DNA of 64,000 bases. It comes from Acanthochlamys bracteata. Its lineage: Eukaryota > Streptophyta > Magnoliopsida > Pandanales > Velloziaceae. The notes beneath the pieces are model-generated. The model worked only from the letters and a program-made list of their open reading frames with translations, did no database searches and was not told the origin of the DNA. Every line of letters begins with the position of its first letter. The first letter of the stretch is position 1. Positions 1 through 12,174 of this stretch are shown piece after piece. The stretch covers positions 2,357,489 to 2,421,488 of the forward strand of contig CM034144.1 of NCBI GenBank assembly GCA_019914995.1. The letters are read 5' to 3'. The position numbers were made by a program, and so were the translations under genes.

Positions 1-130
1 AATTTAACCCGATTCGAAGCGGGTCAGAGCGAGTCGATTACATAAACAGTTTTATTATAAATCCGGACCGATTTACGCTCCGGGTCGACCCGAAACCGTC
101 AACCTGGGCGAGCCGGTTGGATTTTTACAA
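1..130. repeat. Fragment of a dispersed repeat rich in CGGGTC/GACCCG
   Basis: The first 130 bases contain several short alternations of CGGGTC, GACCCGAAA and TTTAACCCGATTCGAA. The same kind of wording recurs in the repeats at 31360-31907 and 38860-39890. Only a piece is present, cut by the window edge, and no terminal repeat can be seen. Confidence 0.35.
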
Positions 131-920
131 CTATGGTTGTTACTGATTTCTCATGATTCAGATACAACTAAAAACAATGACATATTGAAGGCAAATAACG
201 TCTTCTTTTTTTTTGTTTTAAATATTTTCTAATGAATTCTCCATATTACAGAAAGAAAATTCTTTTGAATAGCAGCTGTGGAACATATAAATTGTTTGGA
301 AAGGATACTTCAGACTTTTTATAAAAATTATTCTTACTTACTCCTCAGTTATCAAACAAGAATATTATTTATTTTTTATTAATCTTATTGATATATCCAA
401 ACAAGACGAGATTAAATTATTACTTCTATTCTCGTTTCCATCATAATAATTTTTTTTTATTTAATCTTACTCTTATTTTCTCTTACTTATTACTTTTTTA
501 TTCAAACAGACCTAGTGGTGCCCAATAATGAAGGAATAAATTAAAAGGTATCCAGTGTTTAAACTATGATTATTAGAGGCACGTCTTGCAAAATATTTTC
601 TGCATGGTCGTTTGGATTCTTTTAAAATTGAGATTCTCTGAAATCTTAAAATATTTTTATCTTTTTTTAAAAAATAAATTATATATTTTTTATTAAAAAA
701 ATAAATAATAAAAAAATTTTATTACATAAAATTTTTTATATTTTCTAAATTTTTAAACAAAATTTTTTTAAAATGTATAAAAAATATATTAAAAAATAGG
801 AACTGAAAAAATTAAATTTTTTTTAAAAATAGAAAACAAACACCTCCAAAGAGTTTTTTTAATTATTATTATTTTTTATTGAAAAGGTGCAGCATTGTCA
901 CATGTTTCTGGCTTCTCTAA
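131..920. repeat. Intergenic AT-rich stretch with MITE pieces
   Basis: No gene is visible. About 340-520 resembles a decayed MITE with inward-facing TATCCAAACAAG and TTCAAACAGACC ends. About 605-860 is a copy of AT-rich family A: it begins CGTTTGGATTC, has a TTTTATCTTTTTTTAAAAAATAAATT core, and ends in a short stretch with AAACAAACACC. Related copies lie at 4858-5110, 34650-34915, 62450-62660 and 63885-64000. Confidence 0.45.
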
Positions 921-3695
921 GGGTATGTTTGGATTCATAGGTGTTGGAACTCCAATATTGATTTTGATGATAACAATAATTAAGAATTATAGTTTATAGA
1001 TTAGAGTGAACTAATAATTGGAATCAAGTTCTGCAGAAATTCATGAAACAGGTCTATCCCACATTCAGCAGACAACAAGATTTCTTTTATACCATACAGA
1101 ACAAAGAATCCCTCAGCCACCAAACAGCCAGCTATCTAATTGCTGCTACATGGATAAACAGAAAATCGCATACAGAAAATCACGAACAGAGAAGAGCAGA
1201 AAAACAGAATATCACCAACAGAGATGAACAGAAAACAGAGGACTCAATAGCCGGCTACTTTGCTGCTGCTCGTTGGACAGAGAAGAATCAGAAAATCGTC
1301 ATAATCAATCACTCTTCAGAAGCAATTTCAAGCATGATGCCGATTCCATTTGAACTTCAAATTTTCATCAGAGACAGGCCAACATGCACACTATAAGATT
1401 GACCGAATAACACATCAAATGATGATCAATATAAACTTGGAAAAATCGTGGAATGATAGATAAAAATTCAGTAAACAGATAGCAGAATCGGACATTGATG
1501 AACAACTTTTCAGATAATTCAATCAAGAATTCGTCATCCATTTGAAGCAAAATCTTGAAGACTTATTGAGGAACATATCAGCTACAAGTTCATATCAAGA
1601 ATCATAAAAAATTACAACAAGAGAAGACAAAGAACATAGTGCAAAGTATCATTAAAATCATGTCTTGCTGATAATGAAGAAATGCTTCAACATGTAGATT
1701 TCGATTTTCCTCCAAAAGAAATCACGAATTTAATTATAAGGTGATATCATTCAACAAATCTATTATCTTGTTACTATCACAGAACTGAACTATATTGAGC
1801 CACTACATTGTTGAAAAACAAGTTCAAGTATAGAGATTGATAGATGGCAATGAAAACCCACTGAACACGGTAGAAAATCTTCTGGACTCACAACGCACTG
1901 GAGCAATTCAAATAGAAGATCTACAACGAGCAAAAATCATCTTGTTTTTCACAGAAAGGGAAAGCTCTATAATCAAGGGAAGAAAGCACATCATACAAGT
2001 CAAGATCTCTAATCAAATCAAGCAGTCAACCAGTAATGCATTAAATATGGACAAGCCAAATCAGCTCATCTATTTTCAGACAGAAGCTTAGCTATATTAA
2101 GCTCTTAATCGCTGGCGGCAAATTCAAATTTCTACAATACATTTAATGTCATAGAGACATTGCACAAAGACAGCAGAAGGAGATCAAAGAAGCGATTGAT
2201 TAACCGCTGGACAAAACTACTCCCTCTATGACGTGAAGAACCACCAATGAAAAGGAGCGCCAACAGCAACGTTCTTCAACGGTTCCTGCTCAAAGAAGAA
2301 ACACTATAAGAAGGGAGTCACAGCAACAAAGAAAGAGCAGAGAGAGAGAACACAAGCAAAACTGAGATATACAAGAACTCAACTCTACTCAAGGAATTAA
2401 AAATCTTGCTACTGATCACACTGAAGAAATCTCTCTCAGCAATCTTTCTGATCATCTCATCTGAAATACTTCATGAACACAACCTTCATGAGATAGATCC
2501 TGTGCTCAATTTTTGTTTATTTTTCTTGTAACCTTTTACTGATCTTGTGAAGGTGGTGTTGCGGGCACCGGAAAGGAAGCTCAGGTGGAGCTTGGTGAAA
2601 GCTCTTAGACCTTGTAATAGAGCTAGCAAATCAGCCAGGGGGACATGTGTGTCCAGTAGGCTGTTAGGGGTTGTTTTGGTGAAGAAACCTGATAGAGTAA
2701 GTGTGCTTGGTGAAGCACTTTGCTCTAGGTGGATTTGTAGCTTATTAAAGGTTTAGTGAAGCTTTGGCTCTGGTGATAGAGCGACCGTAGATGTTGGCAA
2801 AGAGGTTTTGCCGAACCACGTTAAATTTCTTAAGTACTGTCCTTTTTACATATGTCAGTAAACACTTTAACTCTCTCTGTCTGCAGGTTACAGACTTGAC
2901 ACACGGTGCATTTGTAAGCTTCTGCTACCGATGGGATAACTAAGCAGCGAAAAATTTTTATTGACTAACTCAATTCACCCCTCCCCTCTTGAGTTAATCT
3001 TACAGGAAAACCTAACAATAGGTAAGAAATAAGAGTAAGAGGACGGATAGAAAAAATAATAAGAGGATGGATAGAAAATGATAGTTAATTGATCTTATGA
3101 TGTTTGGATATATAGTGAGGGTAACAAATTAATTATGTTTGAATAAATAGGTAAATGAGTGAATAATGAAAGTATTTTTATAAAAAACTCAAATACCCTT
3201 GTTTATTTATATTAATATAACTTTACTAATTTATTAATATAATTCTAAATAAACTTTATTAATATAACTTTTAAATTAAATTTTTATATTAATATAAAAT
3301 TATATCAATTATTAAATATAAAAACTAATCATACAATTTTATTATTTCCTCACTAATTAAAATTAAATAAATATAAAAATTTTAAATTATTATAATAAAA
3401 AATAATATATCTTAATTTAAAAATATTAAATAGAAAATAAATATTAAATTATAAATAAATATTAAAAATATTTAAAAAAATAAATGGACATAAGGGAAGC
3501 AAATTTGCTTTCCCTTTTATTACCATATGTACCTACTAATTTGATGGATAACTATTTAACTACTGAACAGTGGAAAGGATGGAGAGTAGTTTTTCATCTT
3601 TTTCATTAATAATATATTACCAAATATAAGTAGATATAGTGAAATGATTTACTTTACCATCATTTTTCATGTCTACCTATCATTCAAACAAAGCC
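921..3695. mobile_element. Tourist-like (PIF/Harbinger) MITE split by a solo LTR
   Basis: The left end GGGTATGTTTGGATTCATAGG and the right end, read in reverse as GGCTTTGTTTGAATGATAGG, form an imperfect terminal inverted repeat. TAA flanks both ends (918-920 and 3696-3698), the usual 3-bp target of PIF/Harbinger elements. Without the nested LTR (942-3017) and one 5-bp duplication the element would be about 690 bp. The interior is AT-rich with no coding capacity. A relative with TTA flanks lies at 62895-63210. Confidence 0.6.
942..3017 (+). mobile_element. Solo LTR of a Ty1/copia-type retrotransposon
   Basis: The segment starts TGTTGG and ends CCTAACA, the TG...CA form of an LTR, and is flanked by an exact 5-bp duplication ATAGG (937-941 and 3018-3022). 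No second LTR or internal polyprotein lies next to it, so it is best read as a solo LTR left by recombination. Its 3' part (about 2530-3000) matches the reverse complement of the 17.26-17.75 kb part of the other copy. The early TTTTGATGATAACAA phrase and the long length suggest the SIRE/Maximus-like copia group. That group name is inference. Confidence 0.8.
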
Positions 3696-6043
3696 TAAGG
3701 CTACTAGTGCGCTTAGTTCCAGTTGGTGTCCAGCATTGCAAGGAAACAATCAACAGACATGCAATAAGCTGGTTTGACTGATCCGAGAGAGTCTACGCTC
3801 TATAAAACGTGCGTGCGTCCAGCTCAAGTAGCTCGGCAAGGCTAGAAAATTACGGTATTCCCAAATGCAATCGTATTTGTTCTAGTTTTGATTTGTTCAA
3901 GTTGAAGGCGCGTGCCGATAAAAATCAGAAGGTCAAGAACTTCAGCCATACAGTTAAGAAAATTAGTTTTGGTGAGTTTTTAAAGAGTAAAATTCGGAAA
4001 GAATTGAGTCAAAATGAGTTTGAAGTGAGTCCCAGCATGTGTATTTCAATTGTATTTAGAAGTAAAATTTCAAATAAAATTTAGATTGAAAATAGAATTC
4101 AAAATGGTAATTGAAATAAGTGAAATAATTCTAAATTTTAAATCTTGCGAAAAATAGTGAATTGGAAGCAATTAAACTGCCTTGTCAGCTTTGTCGTTTG
4201 AATAAGAACTTGTTTTAATGGTATTAAAATAAGTTTTATAAAAGTAAATTTTATGAATGTGAAGTTCGGCAAGAATTAAAGTTTCGTAAAAATTCAGAGT
4301 GGTAATTAAAATACGTTAAGTAAATTTAGAGTTGAATTTTGATTGATATAGACTTTGATATGAAAGTAAAATTATAAGTAATAATTGATATGCATAAAAT
4401 AGCAGAATTTAAAATCTGAAAGAAAAAAATAAAATTACTTATAATTAAAACATGCCCTAAATGTATCCAACATATTTATCCCTCCATTTTTGTCGATGAA
4501 GATGGACTGGTTTGAAGGAAAAGAGCTCGACTTGTGTTCCTTGTATTTAATATCTTGCTGGGTCTGTGACAAACAAAATTGCTCCAAATCTTGAAGAAGT
4601 AAAAAGGGACCGAACACTTCTAAGTCTATACTTTCTTTTGGTTTCAGGTATATTTATTTTGAGATAAATTTATTGTTTTAAATATTATTTAATTTTTTAT
4701 ATAAATTTTGTATTAATAGTAAGTTTTAAAAATAAATTTAGAAAAAATTTAATAGAAAATTTTTATTTTAAAAATTTTGTTTATTTTATATTAAAAATAA
4801 GTTTTAAAAAATGAAATTTAAAGGTCGTAGGCACGCCTAATTATTCAATTCGAGGGGGCGTTTGGGAGTGCTTATGAAGTAGAGCTTTTCTGAAATGAAG
4901 GATATTTTTATCTTTTTTAAAAAATCAGCTATATTTTTTTTACTTCTAAAAAAATAATAAAAATATACAATAAAAAGATCCCATTTTGTAAAATTTTTTT
5001 ACATTTTCTAAATTTTTAAATAAATTTTTATATACTTATAAAATATATATTAAAAAATATAAAATAAAAAAAAATTAATAAGTAGTTTTTTATAAGCTGC
5101 GTCAAACACACCCGTAGTTCAGTTATCAATAAGCTGCTGGCTATCTCATCTCTCTTTCGCTCTCACTTATTGCATGTCTGATGCATCTTGTACAACTTTA
5201 TAATAAACTAGGAAAAAGCTAGGCTTAGCAAAATGAGAACAAATCATGAGCTACTGCAGAATCTTGATTCTCAAAAGGATTATCGTACAAATTGCCTCCA
5301 TCAAGCTCAAATATTTTGAATTTGCAATGTAGAAGCAACTAAAAGACGAAATTCAGTAAACTAGAAATTCAAAACCCTAAAACATTGAAGGAGTACAGAG
5401 TTTTCTGTTTATACCTCCAGACTTCACCACTAATAGAACTACATAGTTCTTTAGCGAACTTGTTTCAAGTTGCAGCAGATCTCTCTTCCCATATTCCGCA
5501 AGAACTGGAAAGAGTAATTGCTCTTGTCAACACATCAAGTTTAAAAGTAATGGATACATTTTTTTTTTCCTGGCAGCGAGAAACATCAAAGGTGAAATAG
5601 TCAATTAAAGATTCACACAAACAACAAGTTCTATCAGCCTCTTCACTTTGAGCGAGGCATAGAAACGAGATGAACATTACATTAAGAAGAGAAATTTACA
5701 ACACCAATTTGGAAAAACTCACAATGCCATCAATTTCAATAACCAAAACTATCAAACCTACTTCAATCTCCTGACGAACAGAACCTTGCCAGATGTTACT
5801 CAGTCAATGCAACATCATGAACAAAATGTTGGATAAACAAAAAGAAACCATCCATGGGTCAAAACTAGTACTATAGGTGCACATCTTCTGAAAAAATGAT
5901 AAAAAACTATACAGATATATAATCAATGGAGTATTAGTTGATGACACTAGCATCCCTCTTTTATTATCTTATTTCTTTGAGAATAAGATCTCGCCCACTA
6001 ACTACCACAGTACCCCACATACAGCAAAGAAAATGGATTTACT
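3696..6043. repeat. Intergenic region with three AT-rich repeats
   Basis: No convincing gene is seen. An open frame at 3809-4084 (91 codons, serine-rich start) matches nothing I know and is probably chance. About 4150-4475 shares a phrase with 55700-55985 (CTTATAATTAAAACATGCCC, one base different there). About 4635-4825 is AT-rich family B, which recurs at 32836-33130 and 63214-63420. About 4858-5110 is family A with ends GGGCGTTTGGGAGTGCTTAT and, reversed, GGGTGTGTTTGACGCAGCTTAT. The last 900 bases hold the 3' flank of the PDH gene. Confidence 0.45.
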
Positions 6044-9000
6044 TCAAGGAAGGACAGTTCTCATCTGCTTCCTGTCTGGACCGAATGACTGCAAAAGCAC
6101 AAACTTCAGATCAGAAACGTACATAAGCAAAGTACTATCTGTGGAAAGAACAGGTAGCCAAAAGTCATGGTGCAAATAAAAATATGGAAGCAACATGACT
6201 GCAGAGTAAAGATCAAGATAATCAAGGCTAATCAAGTCCCTACTCATGCTCAACTACTTTGAGAATTTTGCAATTATCCGTGCTTATCTTCTTTGCAGAT
6301 ATTACAGTCATAATAAAATCTAAGGCACCAACAATAAGTCCACAGCAATTACAATTTTGGATTGCCAATGAATCTGCACCCCAGATCACATGATTGTTAA
6401 GCAACTTAAATTTGTGTGACTAAGACAATATGCTGGTGTCCAAAAGAATGCCTCTAAGATATTATTTGTTCTAATAACTATTAATTTATCCTGATAGAGA
6501 GTTCAGAATATAGTGGTCATTTGTTGGTGTAGCCATAACAGAATATCGACTTAAGTGTAATAACTTTATCTCAAATTGCAATTGTAGACAACTTTGATAA
6601 ACTCAATTAAGGTCCAGTAAACAAAGGGATAAAAATTTCATAATTGATTTTTTGCATCTAGGTAATTGTCATCCTAGGAATTGCTTTCTATGATGAGCTT
6701 GATGTGTCATGTTCTTGTACTCGTATCATGATAGCCAAGAAAAAATTGAATAGGATAGCCTTTTAATTTATTAACCAGCACTATAGAACTTTCGCTTTCC
6801 AAACCATTATTTGTAGAATACACAAAGAAAGAACAACAAGGAAGACAGCAGGAAAAAGCAAAATCTGCCAGCTTTACAGAACATACCTCTAGGCCAAAAT
6901 CTTTGACATACACATTGGTGAAAAGTTCATAATTGTCTGGCATTGGACTCTCCTGAAATATGGAAATAAAAATTTAAAACGTAATTAAAATAAGAATATA
7001 ACATATAACTACTTATGGCATTGCGGAAGCACCCTTACCTTAGCTTCAGCAATGGCCTCATCTACCTCCTTCCTAGCTTGTTTCTCAATATCCTGCATCA
7101 TAGTTTTCCTCATAAACATACAAAAAGGAAACCGAAATCCCAATCTATATCATATCACCTTCCTTTAAAAGAAACAAAACCCTGTTTTAAAGGACCATGC
7201 TTTCATATGTGTTAATGAAAGTTCCATGACCAGAATCATAGTAACAGTAAATCAAAAGTACCTTCAGTTCAGAGGTGGTAGCTAGATCGTGGGCCAAAAT
7301 TAGTTTCCTGACTCTTTCTATTGGATCACGCTCCTGCAAGTACAAAATGCTTAGCACAGCGTAAACAAAAAGTTATGAAATTGTTATGGAGGTTGGATAC
7401 TAGAAATCCAAAAGACTACCTGCCTAATACCAGCGATCTCATCACGTGTTCGATAAGTGCTACCAGGATCAGACATTGAGTGGCCATGGTAACGATATGT
7501 GTCCATCTCAAGGATCTGCAAGATCACAAGAAGAAAACAGCAGATATTTATCAATATCCTAAACAATCCCTAACGAAGGAGAGTGAACTGAAGAAATTAC
7601 TTGAGGAAATATTGACAAGGTGTAGACATATGATTAAAGATACATAAATCCATAAGATAAAAGGCTAATCAACCATCCTATTAATGGATTTAGATAATAC
7701 AATAAAAGACAATGCTGGCATGAAAATTACTGTAGTTGTACACAGATTTCAAGATGCTTTCTAGAAATACTTTTTATACATGAAATCTTATGCTCCAGAA
7801 ATCAAGCCTGCTACCTTGACAGAGTTCATTTTAGTGCCACGCTTGATAGTAAATTTTAACTACCTGATCCTATTAATAACTCCTGCCTCTTCTTTAATCA
7901 AGTGCCATTATTTTGCATAAAACAACCCACCCGCTCGTCTACTTTTAGGTATTCTAAAGAAAAGGGTAAATTAAAACCTTAGGGCTTGAAATGGAATCTT
8001 TAAGCTACAAAATAAAGATCAGAATCCTTGAAGAACAAATGGCCAGATGCTACCTAAGAGATATGCAGCTCATAACACCTATGTTAACAGAAGCAATAGC
8101 TTTGTAACAATTATAGCTAACAACTGACGAAACACATACATGCATGCAGGGATTCTCGCAGTGTCAAGATCACAACCAACAGTGTAATAATGAGCGCTAC
8201 ATTATCAGAAACCATGTAAAATGTCCTAATCAACTATTAGACAACATTTTTCACAAGTTCAAAAATAATCACAAGAACTGCATACGTCTTCAAAATATAG
8301 AAAGGATAACCAGCCAATGTCACACACATATCACAAGATTGAACAAACATATTCCTCACATGCCTAAGTTTAAGATGATACTGGAAGGTATATCAACTAA
8401 ACAAGAATATTCATGATAAGTTGTGGCAATAAAAAGGACCAAATGGAACACTTACAATAGGTCCATTCTTCAAAACATGATCCTTAGCAAACTTGCATAC
8501 TTGTTTCACAGCAAGTACATCCATTCCATCAACCTGTTGCAATTGTCTAAACGTGAAGGGGACCGAAATTCTTTAAGATGACACAGTGACAGGATGCAGC
8601 AGCAAAACAAAATTTTCTTAAGAGGCAACGTGCAATTTAGCCTTTGTTACGCAATAAATAGCATCTAACACTCTTCGCATAATATATTAGTATATTCTAG
8701 GTGAGTGGACAACAATTATATTCACATAAAAATTTCACTAGAAAAGCAAAATTTCCAATCAAAGTCTAATGCCACGGTTAGTTCTCTCTTGACCTCATTG
8801 GCATATGCAAGAATAGCATCTCAGCGCACATTTTTTCGCCATCAAAGCATGCTTCCTATTAGCAAACAATTACAGTCATTCACAATTGATGAAACCAGGA
8901 CTGTAACTCATGATGTAGTGATTGTAGGAATTCCTAGTATAATCCAGATATCTAGAACAAGAGCCACATGCTATTTTCCACCTACTAGAAAATCTACCAT

Positions 9001-10689
9001 TGTCTGCACCAAAAAAAAGATGCTAAGTTGGATAGCTGGAAACATTTCCAACGACAAGAATACTCATTTAGTGTACCTATGATTACTTACTCTTCCAGTT
9101 CAACTACTAGAAAAGCTCTTAAGGGGTACACTATTTCTTTGTGTCCCACTAACAAGCAACTGAAGTTAACAAAGTCAAAAAGATGCGACACAAGAACTTT
9201 GTTTGCTATTACGTGAGATCAATACAACTTTTCGTTAAAGCTAAAACCTGCCCTCTCCTTTAACAATTGGTAAACCAACTTGTAATCAATGAATAATACA
9301 ATTATAGGATTACGAAAGAAGTAAAATATTTGTAGCTAAGGAAATCAGAAGCATAATAACTCTCAAATACAACTGGCTTTACTGTTAAACTCTCTGTTCT
9401 TGCTGTATTCTCGTCTTTATTATCACAGATAATTTCAAATATATGTTTTAATTTCATCGATGTGGCTATGATAATTCCAAAACATTATTTGAACAAACAA
9501 ATGCAACATATCTCAAGATCAATTTTCATCCAAAAACAAACAAGTTAGTTTCTAATCCAACCTGTAATGCAATACCAACTATCACTTAACATCATTTAAA
9601 TAAGTATGAACAACAATCTGTGATTTAAACAAGCACAAAAAAAAACAGATTTAAACAAGCACAAAAAAAGAACCACAATATACCAAAAGCTTTCTAGCAA
9701 AAGAATAACAAACCATCAATCGCTTAAACTTAAACTAATCACACTAAAGCACATCATGCTTTATATAAACTGATCTCAGAAAGATTCTAAGTTTCCAGCT
9801 TTTTTTATCCTACCTTCAGACCAGGAACATAGTCACCACGCTTATAATAAGCTGGGCTCTTCGCGGCTCTCCATTCTGCTGTCCCCATTCCGTCTAAAAA
9901 GAAGGTCAAGAAGAACATAATTTTATCAACAAATCATACAATCCAATTACAATCATGCATGCAAAGTAAAAAAGCAATGGACACTACACAGTGATTATTC
10001 TCGCAGACAAGGATGGCAGGGAGATCCCAAAGTGCAGACATATTAAGCGCCTCAAACAACTGTCCCTGATTCGCTGCACCATCTCCATACAACACGAAAG
10101 TCACAGTTCCGTCCTTATTATACTTCTGTGCAAATGCAAGCCCACACCCAAGGGGCACCTGCGCACCAACAATCCCATGTCCACCAAAGAACCCGTTCTC
10201 CTTCTTATAAAAATGCATCGACCCACCTTTCCCCTTCGAGCACCCAGCTTTCCTCCCCATCAACTCGGCAAAAGCCTCAACAAGCGTACCGCCTCGGGAT
10301 AAGTAAATACAATGATCTCGATAAGCGGTAATGATCGCGTCTTTACGAGTGATCGCCGCTTCCATTCCAACGGCCACAGCTTCTTGTCCATCGTACAGAT
10401 GACAGAATCCACGAATCAACTTCGCCTTGTAGAGCGAATCGGCGGCAATCTCCATGCGACGCATCACGGACATGTCGCGGAAGAAAGTTAAGAGTTCGGA
10501 TGGAGTTGTGGTGACAGATCGGGACGGTGGATCGATGTTGTGACCAACGAAGGGAACGCTCGTTTCGATCGTGAGGGTGGTGGAGTTATCGGTGAAAGAA
10601 GAGGCCGCGGAGGCGAACGCGGTGGAGCGAGGCGTTAGTGGCGCAGAGGTGGACCGCTGGAAACGGCGGAGCATGGTGGCGGCAGCCAT
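6044..10689 (-). CDS. PDH-E1 ALPHA: Pyruvate dehydrogenase E1 component subunit alpha, mitochondrial
   Basis: This is the thiamine-diphosphate-dependent alpha subunit that decarboxylates pyruvate in the mitochondrial pyruvate dehydrogenase complex, working with E1-beta, E2 and E3. Eight exons are supported by GT-AG sites and phase: 9990-10689, 9814-9893, 8456-8533, 7420-7515, 7262-7333, 7039-7092, 6887-6952 and 6044-6088. They join to 1191 nt, or 396 residues, close to the usual plant length of about 390. The N-terminus is rich in Arg, Ser, Thr and Ala, as in a mitochondrial presequence. The TPP motif runs from GDG at residues 202-204 to NN at 231-232. The phosphorylation loop [12 protein letters not shown] starts at residue 293. 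The C-terminus reads SFGPDRK...LP, as in plant homologues. The first ATG of exon 1 is taken as the start. No disruption was found. Open frames in the 1.3-kb second intron are not coding. Confidence 0.96.
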
Positions 10690-12174
10690 GATTGATTTGA
10701 TTGAGCGAGATACAGAGAAATTCGGGATTTGGGAAAATTGGGCACGGTACTGGTAAACAGTATATGAATATTTATTAGAAGAACAGTGGGCGGTGCTTCC
10801 AAGTCGGGGAGTTCTTCAAAATCAGTCTTCTTTCTCTGAGTTGATGGGAAATTTTACAGATAATCCAAAATCTGTCTACTTTTGAATGTGGGAATTATCT
10901 TTTACCCCTTAACTTTTCATCACATTTTCTCATATGTGTCGCTCCTTTCACCTTGAAATTTAGCTTCTTTTCTATTCAATTTGCCTAGTGGATATAATAC
11001 ACATAAACCTTTCGACATTATACACAAACATGTCAAACATTGTACATACTGATTAAATATTAAAAAATAAAAAAACTTCGGCAGAGAAATTCTAGTTTAC
11101 AACTTTAATTTAAAAAAAAGAAAGAGACTTGTGTACGATATACAATTTTTTGACTCGTTACAAATTAAAGTTTGATCAGAAGATGGGTTTATTTATAACT
11201 TCAAAATGCCGCAAAAAGAATGTTAACTTGAGAAGCAGACTGGAAGGTGAAATTTAGTTGAATTTGGTGCCTTGTAAATTTGGTTTAAATTTCAATGAAG
11301 TTCTACATATAGCTAGGATCACAAGCAGTATGTATACATTCTCTGTCAAGAAATAAATGAAGCTCTCGCTCTCACTGCAGGAATATTGATCTACGCCACA
11401 GCTGCAGAGAACACTTTTAACAAACTTTCTGCTTTTGTGGATCTCACTACTGACAACATATATACACTCCCCTTTAGTTATCTAACATGATGTGACATGT
11501 TGTGAATCTTCTTCCAAGCTTCCAATACTAATTTAGAAATGTATGTTTAAGAGTGTCTGAGATCTGCTGCATGCCCTGATGGAGATTGAATTTAACGTTT
11601 TAAAAAGTTCATAGTAGTCTTCGTCTGATCATGTGAATGAGAGTGACCTTCTCTTGACTCGCAAAAAGAACACTAATTATACTTTCTGCTATTGATTTCA
11701 CTGACAGTGAAAAGATTATGCATATATGTTTCATCATCTATAAGAAAGAGACCCTCCTTTCTATGTGTTACTGATGTAGAGACTATTATGATATCTAAAA
11801 CACATTGCAGGCTTTGTAGCTTATGCAGTTTCTTAGAGGTTTACTTATTAAGCTCTCTGCTGCATTAGAGTTATAATTTACTTTAGTTACAAAGTGAGCA
11901 GTACTCTCAGTTGAACATGTGCACGAGAGTGACTTATTAATTTTGCCAAAAAATCACCTATACATGCAAATAGAATGCAACTCATGATTAATAACACTCT
12001 TCACCCATTACTTGTAAGAGAAAATTTATCAGAAAGAGGAATATGAAGGTTAAAAAAGATCATGCCATATATTAATGAACTTATATCATAAAATAGCATT
12101 TCTTCCAAATTCCATCATAGTTCAAATCATCAACAACACTTTGCATACAACTTACTTCTGTAGTTAATCAATCA
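10690..12174. promoter_or_regulatory. Divergent intergenic region between PDH E1-alpha and pectinesterase
   Basis: These 1.5 kb separate two genes transcribed away from each other, so they should carry both promoters. On the minus strand an AT-rich AATAAATATTCATATAC (about 10763-10779) lies 75-90 bases upstream of the PDH start and could be a TATA region. I see no coding sequence or clear mobile element here. Confidence 0.4.

Noticed and set aside
3809-4084. A 91-codon open frame with a Ser-rich start
   Set aside because: It has no recognisable domain, lies among repeats and shows no promoter or codon-use signal. Likely chance.
8705-9216. Overlapping plus-strand frames up to 125 codons inside the second intron of PDH E1-alpha
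   Set aside because: They are antisense to a well-supported intron, resemble no family and are AT-rich.
9991-10331. Plus-strand frames over exon 1 of PDH E1-alpha
   Set aside because: They are antisense shadows of a highly conserved coding exon.
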